A stretch of DNA of 64,000 bases from Agromyces aurantiacus (lineage in GTDB: Bacteria; Actinomycetota; Actinomycetes; Actinomycetales; Microbacteriaceae), in assembly GCF_016907355.1 (NCBI RefSeq), contig NZ_JAFBBW010000001.1, positions 1,302,001 through 1,366,000 on the forward strand, written 5' to 3'. Under the pieces are notes generated by a model. That model saw only the letters and a list, made by a program, of their open reading frames with translations, made no database searches and was not told the origin of the DNA. Position numbers and translations under genes: made by a program. Below, piece by piece: positions 58,800-64,000 of the stretch (the first letter of the stretch is position 1; the number at the start of each line of letters is the position of its first letter).

Positions 58800-59405
58800 A
58801 TGGACCCCGCGCGACCGGCGCTGATCACCGACGACGAGCTCGACGACCTCGAGCGCGAGGCCGTCGGGCGGCTGCGCGGGCGCGTGCTCGAGATCGGCGC
58901 GGGCGAGGGCGAGAACTTCGGCGCGCTGCACCACGACGTGGACTGGGTCGGTCTCGAGCCCGACGCCGAACGCCGCCGCGAGCTCGCGACGCGGGCCCGT
59001 GAGTGGGGCCGCCGGGCCGAGCCGCTCGACGCGGTCGCCGAGGCGATCCCGCTGCCCGACGCCTCGGTCGACGCGGTCGTGGGCACGTACGTGCTCTGCT
59101 CGGTGCGCGACCAGGCCGAGGCGCTCGCCGAGGTGCGCCGCGTGCTGCGGCCGGGCGGCCGGGTCGTGTTCGTCGACCACGTGGTCGCGCCGCCGCGCAC
59201 GCTCAAGCGCGCCGTGCAGCGCGCCGTCACGCCGTTCACGGCGCGGTTCTGCCACGGATGCCACTGGGACCGCGACACGGGCGCGGCGCTCGCCGCGGCG
59301 GGGTTCGCGGGCGATGACGTGCGCCTCGTGCGCGTGCCGTCGGCGCCGTTCGGCCCGACGCGCGTGCTGCTCTTCAGCGGGCACCTCCCGGAGCGCGCCG
59401 CGTGA
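58800..59405 (+). CDS. Class I SAM-dependent methyltransferase
   Basis: A 201-residue methyltransferase: VLEIGAGEGENFGALHHDVD is motif I, DWVGLEPDAERRREL follows, ALAEVRRVLRPGGRVVFVDHV is motif III/IV, and AVTPFTARFCHGCHWDRDTG lies near the end. The N-terminal part is short, as in the YmdB/Methyltransf_11 group found in actinobacteria. Its stop overlaps the sirtuin gene start (GTGA), so the two are coupled. ATG 58800 is preferred, although an ATG at 58792 in another frame is close. Confidence 0.82.
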   Translation: MDPARPALITDDELDDLEREAVGRLRGRVLEIGAGEGENFGALHHDVDWVGLEPDAERRRELATRAREWGRRAEPLDAVAEAIPLPDASVDAVVGTYVLCSVRDQAEALAEVRRVLRPGGRVVFVDHVVAPPRTLKRAVQRAVTPFTARFCHGCHWDRDTGAALAAAGFAGDDVRLVRVPSAPFGPTRVLLFSGHLPERAA

Positions 59406-60142
59406 GCATCGGCGCAGGAGCGGGCGCGGCCGACGGCGCGACACGGGCGCCGCGCGTCGTCGTGCTCACGGGCGCGGGCATCTCCGCCGAGAGCGGCGTT
59501 GCGACGTTCCGCGACGCGGGCGGCCTGTGGGAGGGTCACCGCGTCGAGGACGTCGCGACGCCCGAGGCGTTCGAGCGCGATCCCGGAACCGTGCAGCGCT
59601 TCTACGACGCGCGGCGGCGCGCCGTCGCCTCCGTCGCGCCGAACCCCGCGCACGCCGCGCTCGCGCGACTCGAGGCGGGGCTCGGCGACGACCTGCTGCT
59701 CGTCACGCAGAACATCGACGACCTGCACGAGCGCGCCGGATCCGGACGGGTGCGGCACATGCACGGCGAGATCTTCCGCGCGCGCTGCCTCGCGTGCGGG
59801 GCTCGCGTCGAGGCCCGGGGCGACCTCGTCGACGCGCCGCCGTGCCCCGAGTGCGGCGAGCGCACGCTGCGCCCCGACGTGGTCTGGTTCGGCGAGATGC
59901 CCTACGGGCTCGACGAGATCGACCTCGCCCTCGTACGGTGCGAGCGGTTCGTGGCGATCGGCACGTCCGGTGCCGTGCACCCGGCGGCGGGATTCGTGCT
60001 GACCGCGGCCGCGTTCGGCGCCGCGACGCTCGAGCTGAACCTGGCCGAGAGCGAGATCACGCCGTACTTCGACGAGAGCCGGCTCGGACTCGCGAGCGAG
60101 CTCGTGCCGCGGTGGGTCGACGAGATGCTCGCGGGAGACTGA
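59402..60142 (+). CDS. cobB: NAD-dependent protein deacylase, class III sirtuin
   Basis: A 246-residue sirtuin. VVVLTGAGISAESGVATFRD binds NAD; VTQNIDDLHERAG and catalytic His121 in HMHGEIF follow; zinc ligands are Cys129, Cys132, Cys148 and Cys151 (CLAC and CPEC). The Tyr68 and Arg71 of FYDARRR match the YxxR signature of SIRT5-like enzymes that remove succinyl and malonyl groups from lysine. So desuccinylase activity is probable, besides deacetylase. The GTG at 59402 overlaps the methyltransferase stop. It ends next to a GCGGATG hairpin. Confidence 0.9.
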   Translation: MSIGAGAGAADGATRAPRVVVLTGAGISAESGVATFRDAGGLWEGHRVEDVATPEAFERDPGTVQRFYDARRRAVASVAPNPAHAALARLEAGLGDDLLLVTQNIDDLHERAGSGRVRHMHGEIFRARCLACGARVEARGDLVDAPPCPECGERTLRPDVVWFGEMPYGLDEIDLALVRCERFVAIGTSGAVHPAAGFVLTAAAFGAATLELNLAESEITPYFDESRLGLASELVPRWVDEMLAGD

Positions 60143-60145
60143 GAC

Positions 60146-60187
60146 GCGGATGCCGCGGGGGGAACCGCCCGGCCCCGCGACATCCGC
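60146..60187. terminator. GCGGATGCCGCGGGG/CCCCGCGACATCCGC hairpin
   Basis: Fifteen-base arms (60146-60160 and 60173-60187) with one mismatch and a 12-base loop lie between the convergent sirtuin and EI24 genes. It is one of the four hairpins at convergent ends that contain GCGGATG. Confidence 0.6.
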
Positions 60188-60197
60188 TGCTCACCAC

Positions 60198-60956
60198 CTA
60201 CTTCCGGCCGTCGGCCCCGATCGGATGCAGCGTGTCGAGCGCGGATCGCGCGAGCATCGTCGCGCCCGCCACCGCGGCGGGCATCGTCGCGACCGCGCCG
60301 AGCGGCACGAGGAAGCAGAGCTGGGTCGCGACACCGAAGCCGAGGAACCGCCAGCGGTTCGCGCGCAGGAGGCCGCGACGCACCTCGGGGTCGAGGTGGC
60401 GTGCGTCGAATGCGCGCGCGGCCAGCTCGCGGGCCAGCAGGCGCCCGGTGAGCACCGCGCCGAGCACGGCCGCGAGCACGCCGCCGACGACCGGGACGAA
60501 CCCCACCACCGCGACGATCACGGCCGAGACGACGCCCTGCAGGACGAGCACGAGCGCGCCGCCCACGCCGCTCCAGAAGCTCGGGCCCTCGGATGGCACG
60601 GGGCCGCCGAGGTCGGCCTCGACGGCCTTCCAGATGCGCTCATAGAAGGGGTCGCCGACGATGAGCGTCAGTGCGGTGAACGCCACGAAGGCGAGCACGG
60701 CGGCGCCGGCGAACACCACGACCGTGACGAGCGCGCGGAACGCCGATCGCCAGAACTCCTGCCATCCGTCGGCGAACGGGGTCGCCCAGTCGACCAGGCC
60801 CGGGAGTCCGATGCCGAGCGCGACGAGCCCCCACACCAGCCCGGCGAACACGATCGCCGCAGGCACGAGGCCGAGGAGCATCACGCCGGGATCGCGGCGC
60901 CAGAACCCGAACCCGCGCAGCAGCATCCGCGCTCCCGCGGCGAGTTCCTTCAGCAC
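60198..60956 (-). CDS. EI24/CysZ-like membrane protein
   Basis: A 252-residue integral membrane protein with EI24-domain features: GFGFWRRDPGVMLLGLVPA at the start, ALTLIVGDPFYERIWKAVE after the third helix, and LRANRWRFLGFGVATQLCFL. CysZ of this family is a sulphate transporter in E. coli; most actinobacterial members are uncharacterised. There are about six helices. The start is GTG 60956; TATGCT lies exactly 6 bases before it, so the message can be leaderless. Confidence 0.85.
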   Translation of the reverse strand: MLKELAAGARMLLRGFGFWRRDPGVMLLGLVPAAIVFAGLVWGLVALGIGLPGLVDWATPFADGWQEFWRSAFRALVTVVVFAGAAVLAFVAFTALTLIVGDPFYERIWKAVEADLGGPVPSEGPSFWSGVGGALVLVLQGVVSAVIVAVVGFVPVVGGVLAAVLGAVLTGRLLARELAARAFDARHLDPEVRRGLLRANRWRFLGFGVATQLCFLVPLGAVATMPAAVAGATMLARSALDTLHPIGADGRK

Positions 60957-61107
60957 CGGCCCAGCATAGGCCGGTCGCGAGACGGAACGTCATGGCGCCA
61001 CGCGCTCCCAGCCGTCGGCGCTATCGTCGTTGTGCCCCGTCGCCCCGCCCGACCTCGGCAGGCGGCGTCCGACCGATGCGCCGACACCGATGAGGAACCG
61101 ACCGGAG

Positions 61108-62049
61108 ATGACCGTGACCCCGACGAAGCCCTCGCGCGCCGCCGAATGGTGGAGGGTGCAGCGCCGTCGCGTGCTGTGGGGCGTCGCGATCGCCGTCGTC
61201 GCGCTCGTCGTCGCGGTCGTGGTCGCACGCCTGCTGCGCGGGCTGCCGGCCGTCGAGGCGTTCGTCGCCGAGTATCCCGGGGTCGTGCCGCCGCCCGAGG
61301 GCACCCCGGTCGGCATCCCCGCGTGGCTCGGCTGGCAGCACTTCCTCAACGCGTTCTTCCTCGCCCTGCTCGTCAAGACCGGGCTCGAGCTGCGCAGCAA
61401 GCGCCGCCCGCCGGGGTTCTGGACGCGCGACAACACGCGCTGGCCGCGCACGACGCGAGCGCCGCGGCGCCTCGGCATCTGGCTGTGGTTCCACCTGTGG
61501 CTCGACGCGTTCTGGGTGCTCACGGGCGTGAGCTACGTCGTGCTGCTGTTCGCGACCGGCCAGTGGCTGCGCATCGTGCCGACCGACTGGGCCGTCGTGC
61601 CCAACGCGATCTCGGCCGCGCTGCAGTACGCCTCGCTCGACTGGCCCACCGAGGACTCCTGGGTCGTGTACAACTCGCTCCAGCAGCTCGCGTACTTCAC
61701 GGTGGTGTTCATCGCCGCGCCGCTCGCCCTGCTCACGGGGCTGCGGCTCTCGTCGGCGTGGCCCGTCGAGGGCCGGCTGGCGTCGCCGTCGAGCGAACGG
61801 CTGGCCCGCGCCATCCACTACCCGGTCATGCTGTTCTTCCTCGCGTTCACGTTCGTGCACGTCGTGCTCGTGTTCACGACCGGGGCGCTGCGCAAGCTCA
61901 ACCAGATGTACACCGCGCGCGACGCCGATGACTGGCTCGGCTTCGCGGTGTTCGCGCTCTCGGTCGCGGTGATGGCCGCCGCCTGGGTGCTCGCGAGGCC
62001 GCCCCTGCTCAAGCGCATCGCGGCGAAGTCGGGCCGCGTCCAGGGCTAG
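61108..62049 (+). CDS. Cytochrome b561/di-haem-like membrane protein
   Basis: A 313-residue protein with five or six helices. Conserved His in WQHFLNAFFLALL, WFHLWLDAFW and HYPVMLFFLAFTFVHVVLVF are in positions to bind haem b, as in bacterial cytochrome b561/Ni-Fe-hydrogenase-type b subunits (Pfam Ni_hydr_CYTB-like). It should move electrons across or along the membrane. ATG 61108 follows CGGAG closely; ATG 61090 or an earlier start is possible. A TATCGT -10 box lies at 61022-61027. Redox partner unknown. Confidence 0.78.
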   Translation: MTVTPTKPSRAAEWWRVQRRRVLWGVAIAVVALVVAVVVARLLRGLPAVEAFVAEYPGVVPPPEGTPVGIPAWLGWQHFLNAFFLALLVKTGLELRSKRRPPGFWTRDNTRWPRTTRAPRRLGIWLWFHLWLDAFWVLTGVSYVVLLFATGQWLRIVPTDWAVVPNAISAALQYASLDWPTEDSWVVYNSLQQLAYFTVVFIAAPLALLTGLRLSSAWPVEGRLASPSSERLARAIHYPVMLFFLAFTFVHVVLVFTTGALRKLNQMYTARDADDWLGFAVFALSVAVMAAAWVLARPPLLKRIAAKSGRVQG

Positions 62050-62052
62050 GCT
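62047..62052 (+). promoter_or_regulatory. TAGGCT -10 box inside the end of the cytochrome gene
   Basis: TAGGCT lies across the stop codon of the upstream gene and 6 bases before the ATG at 62059, so the small membrane protein can have its own leaderless message. Confidence 0.5.
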
Positions 62053-62058
62053 CGGAGG

Positions 62059-62253
62059 ATGGGCCGCACCCTCTGGATCGTCCTCGGCGTCATCGCCTCG
62101 GTGGTGATCGCTTGGGTCCTCGTCGACCTCGTCTTCAGCGTGCTGTTCTTCGTCGTGAAGCTCGCGATCGTCGCGGTCGTCGCGGTCGCGGTGTTCTTCG
62201 CACTCCGGGCCTGGGTCGGCCGGGCCGGCGAACGGCGCAGCCTCGAGCGCTGA
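62059..62253 (+). CDS. Small membrane protein
   Basis: A 64-residue protein of two hydrophobic helices (IVLGVIASVVIAWVLVDLV and VVKLAIVAVVAVAVFFALRA) and a basic tail. It has no known motif. GGAGG sits immediately before the ATG at 62059, and TAGGCT 6 bases upstream. It is a short gene of a kind often missed by gene callers. Function unknown; it lies 9 bp past the cytochrome b-like gene and may be a partner. Confidence 0.65.
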   Translation: MGRTLWIVLGVIASVVIAWVLVDLVFSVLFFVVKLAIVAVVAVAVFFALRAWVGRAGERRSLER

Positions 62254-62266
62254 CCGCCCGCGCCGC

Positions 62267-62272
62267 TAGGCT
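62267..62272 (+). promoter_or_regulatory. TAGGCT -10 box of the TetR gene
   Basis: TAGGCT lies 7 bases before the ATG at 62280. It is the same hexamer as at 62047 and 46575. Confidence 0.5.
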
Positions 62273-62279
62273 CGGCCGC

Positions 62280-62927
62280 ATGGCGGACGGAGCGGAGCGC
62301 CGCACGACGGCGACGAAGCGGCGCGGCCCGAAGCGCGCCGCCGGCGAACCCGCCGGACCCGACCAGGTGCGCCGCGCGCTGCTCGACGCGGCCGCGGAGC
62401 TCTTCGTGCGCGACGGCGTGCACCGGGTGTCGCTGCGCGAGGTCGCCGCTGGGGCGAACGTGCACCCGAACCTCATCCGTCGCTACATCGGGACCCGCGA
62501 CGACCTGGTGATGGCGGTGTTCGACGACCTGTCGTCGCAGCTCGCCGAACTGGTCCTGAGGAATCCGCTCGCGGGGCAGGGGCATGGCCCGGCGACGGTG
62601 ATGGGCCGGTGGGTCCGCATGCTCGACCAGTTGGTGCTCGAGGGCCGGCCCGTGGTCGGCCGCGCGGGGTTCAACCCGGTGCTCGCGCTCGCACAGACCC
62701 TCCGGGAGGGCTACGGCCTCGACGACCGGGCGGCGCGCGTGCGGGCTGCGCAGGTCGGCGCACTGGCACTGGGTTGGCGGGTCTTCGAGGAGTACCTGCT
62801 GGAGGCGGGCGGCCTCGGCGACCTCCCCGTCGAGGTGCTGCGCGCCGAGCTCGCGGACACGAACCGACGGATCGGCGCGACGCCGTGGCGGCCGCCTTCC
62901 GAGGCGGCGGATGACGCGCTTCCCTGA
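62280..62927 (+). CDS. TetR/AcrR-family transcriptional regulator
   Basis: A 215-residue regulator with a 30-residue basic N-terminus (ATKRRGPKRAAGEPAG) before the HTH: LFVRDGVHRVSLREVAAGAN then VHPNLIRRYIGTRDDLVMAV. The C-terminal ligand domain is helical. The start is fixed by the TAGGCT box. Its target may be the rhodanese-like gene 78 bp downstream, whose promoter has palindromes, or the upstream membrane genes; neither is shown. Confidence 0.85.
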   Translation: MADGAERRTTATKRRGPKRAAGEPAGPDQVRRALLDAAAELFVRDGVHRVSLREVAAGANVHPNLIRRYIGTRDDLVMAVFDDLSSQLAELVLRNPLAGQGHGPATVMGRWVRMLDQLVLEGRPVVGRAGFNPVLALAQTLREGYGLDDRAARVRAAQVGALALGWRVFEEYLLEAGGLGDLPVEVLRAELADTNRRIGATPWRPPSEAADDALP

Positions 62928-62951
62928 GGATCGCTCGCATCGAGCGCCGGC

Positions 62952-62979
62952 AATGTGTACGCTCCAATACATTCGAATG
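62952..62979. promoter_or_regulatory. AT-rich palindromes in front of the rhodanese-like gene
   Basis: AATGT (62952-62956) and ACATT (62969-62973) form an inverted repeat, and CATTCGAATG (62970-62979) is a perfect palindrome. They lie 27-54 bp before the ATG at 63006 and after the TetR stop, so they are candidate TetR sites. Confidence 0.4.
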
Positions 62980-63005
62980 GGCCCGGCCCGGCTGAGGAGA
63001 ACGAC

Positions 63006-63401
63006 ATGGTCAGGACCGTCGCGGAGATGCTCGGGCAGGCGCACGCGTCCGTCGGCGTGGAATCGCCGGCGTCTGCGGCCGACGCCCTCGCCGACGGTTC
63101 GGCCGTCCTGGTCGACGTGCGGCAGAGCGACGAGTTCGCCGCGTGCCGCATCGCCGGCTCCATCCAGGTGGCCCGCGGCCTGCTCGAGTTCGCCGCCGAC
63201 CCCGCGAGTGGACATCATCGGACCGAACTGCAACCGGAGGCGCGCATCATCGTCGTGTCCACCTCGGGGGCGCGCGGCGCCCTCGCCGCGGCGACGCTGC
63301 AGTCCATGGGCTTCGTCGACGTCGCCGTGCTCGAGGGCGGGCTCACGGCATGGATGGCCGAGGGCCGGCCGGTCGCGACGCCGGAGCACTCCGCCGCCTG
63401 A
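63006..63401 (+). CDS. Rhodanese-fold protein without the catalytic cysteine
   Basis: A 131-residue single rhodanese domain: AVLVDVRQSDEFAACRIAGS and VLEGGLTAWMAEGRPV mark the two halves of the fold. The active-site loop reads STSGAR (85-90), so Ser85 replaces the Cys of CxxGxR. Sulphur transfer in the normal way should be impossible; regulatory or anion-binding roles are more likely. A Cys47 lies elsewhere. GAGGAG precedes the ATG at 63006. The TetR gene lies directly upstream on the same strand. Confidence 0.8.
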   Translation: MVRTVAEMLGQAHASVGVESPASAADALADGSAVLVDVRQSDEFAACRIAGSIQVARGLLEFAADPASGHHRTELQPEARIIVVSTSGARGALAAATLQSMGFVDVAVLEGGLTAWMAEGRPVATPEHSAA

Positions 63402-63405
63402 GGCC

Positions 63406-64000
63406 TCAGCGGGGGCGCTTCTTCGCCGCCGCCCAGTCGACCAGCCGGTCGGCCTCCCAGGTCGTGACGATCCGCTCGGGCGGGATCCCGGCCGCCTCAG
63501 CGCGCGCCGCACCGAGCGCGAGGAACCCGAAGTGACCCGGGGCGTGCCCATCGGTGTCGATCGCGAACCGGCACCCGTGGCCGAGCGCGAGCGCGATGAG
63601 GTCGTCGGGCGGGTCCTGCCGCTCGGGTCGCGAGTTGATCTCGACCGCGACGTCGTGCTCGGCGCACGCCGCGAACACCGCGTCGGCGTCGAACGCCGAC
63701 TGGGGGCGTGTTCCGCGCGAGCCCTGCACGAGCCGGCCCGTGCAGTGCCCGAGCACGTTCGTGCGCGGGTCGCGGATGGCGCGCAGCATCCGCGGCGTCA
63801 TCTCCTCGGACGGCGAGCGCAGCTTCGAGTGCACGCTCGCGACCACCACGTCGAGCCGGTCGAGCAGGTCGGGGCGCTGGTCGAGCGTGCCGTCCTCGAG
63901 GATGTCGACCTCGATGCCGGTGAGGATCCGCACGCCGAGGTCGCCGCGGTCGCGTGCGTCCGGGTCGTCGGCGCCCTCGCCGTGCCCCGCGTTCAGCGCG
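63406..64000 (-). CDS. PHP-domain protein, N-terminus outside the window
   Basis: The C-terminal 198 residues of a PHP (polymerase and histidinol phosphatase) phosphoesterase; the frame is open to the window end. GIEVDILEDGTLD, LDVVVASVHSKL, NVLGHCTGRLV and RFAIDTDGHAPGHF supply the metal-binding Glu/His/Asp of the fold. This end resembles the PHP domain of PolX-type polymerases or stand-alone YcdX-like proteins; which one depends on the missing N-terminus. It is convergent with the rhodanese-like gene, 4 bp between the stops. Confidence 0.82.
   Translation of the reverse strand, partial: ALNAGHGEGADDPDARDRGDLGVRILTGIEVDILEDGTLDQRPDLLDRLDVVVASVHSKLRSPSEEMTPRMLRAIRDPRTNVLGHCTGRLVQGSRGTRPQSAFDADAVFAACAEHDVAVEINSRPERQDPPDDLIALALGHGCRFAIDTDGHAPGHFGFLALGAARAEAAGIPPERIVTTWEADRLVDWAAAKKRPR

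Noticed and set aside
57044..59980. Minus-strand frame of over 900 codons opposite the GH13 and methyltransferase genes
   Set aside because: Composition is biased to Arg, Val, Glu and Ala and no motif is visible; the plus-strand genes have all catalytic residues.
1..64000. CRISPR arrays, rRNA and tRNA genes, insertion sequences
   Set aside because: No regularly spaced repeats, no cloverleaf or rRNA-like stretches and no transposase motifs were found on reading the sequence and translations.

Overview
The window is very GC-rich, with third codon positions almost always G or C, GTG starts frequent, and many overlapping ATGA/GTGA gene junctions. Gene content (ECF41-type SigJ, NarL-family kinases, LuxR/TetR/ROK/WYL regulators, MalFG-type sugar transporter without its own ATPase, lipoproteins) and the strongly recurring oligomer GCGGCATCCG/CGGATGCCGC point to a soil or plant-associated actinobacterium, most likely of the family Microbacteriaceae (Agromyces/Microbacterium-like). 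This assignment is inference from style, not from an alignment. No rRNA, tRNA, CRISPR array, insertion sequence or integrase was seen; the segment looks like ordinary chromosome with many small regulator-target cassettes.

Layout. 1-1522: a two-gene unit of a DUF2306 membrane protein and a NarL-type histidine kinase cut by the window edge. 1629-7990: single housekeeping-type genes (SnoaL-like, Fpg/Nei glycosylase, NYN/PIN-like nuclease, beta-lactamase-family hydrolase, GyrI-like, GNAT, MpaB/DUF2236 oxygenase, DUF4239). 8000-16873: lipoprotein, TetR/MFS pair, LysR with two aldo/keto reductases, a glycosyltransferase with a divergent TetR, and a second lipoprotein. 16899-22669: a signalling cassette of a degenerate kinase, an intact kinase, a LuxR response regulator and a six-helix membrane protein. 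22722-32585: redox/VOC pair, SigJ with its divergent target operon, DNA-repair glycosylase, ACC deaminase with GntR regulator, hemerythrin, DUF3806-like and VOC proteins. 32625-38156: an extracytoplasmic intradiol dioxygenase, a small secreted Cys protein, an ATP-dependent DNA ligase, and a RibD/DHFR-like reductase. 38157-42881: a second kinase/regulator/six-helix-protein cassette with a divergent lipoprotein. 42894-51377: LuxR-type NB-ARC regulator, methyltransferase, phosphatase, secreted endonuclease/phosphatase-fold protein, WYL regulator and epoxide hydrolase. 51424-58768: ROK regulator with an orphan phage-tail-sheath-like gene, divergent from a complete sugar importer plus GH13 alpha-glucosidase operon. 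58800-64000: methyltransferase-sirtuin pair, EI24 and cytochrome b561-like membrane proteins, TetR, a rhodanese-fold protein lacking its cysteine, and a PHP protein cut by the window end.

How the genes work together. Three NarL-family kinase cassettes each sit beside a multi-pass membrane protein, and two also have a lipoprotein, which suggests a repeated envelope-sensing module. The ROK regulator faces the sugar operon across an AT-rich promoter carrying three ATTTAC/GTAAAT half-sites. GntR controls acdS from an operator that overlaps its own start codon. SigJ faces a membrane-protein/oxidoreductase pair behind an ECF41-like promoter.

Most notable: a free-standing contractile-tail sheath homologue in the same operon as the ROK repressor with no other tail gene nearby; a kinase paralogue that has lost its phospho-acceptor histidine and ATP-binding boxes; a widespread NANNNT-N6/7-start arrangement indicating leaderless mRNAs; and convergent-gene hairpins built from the same GCGGATG word that is over-used throughout the window.
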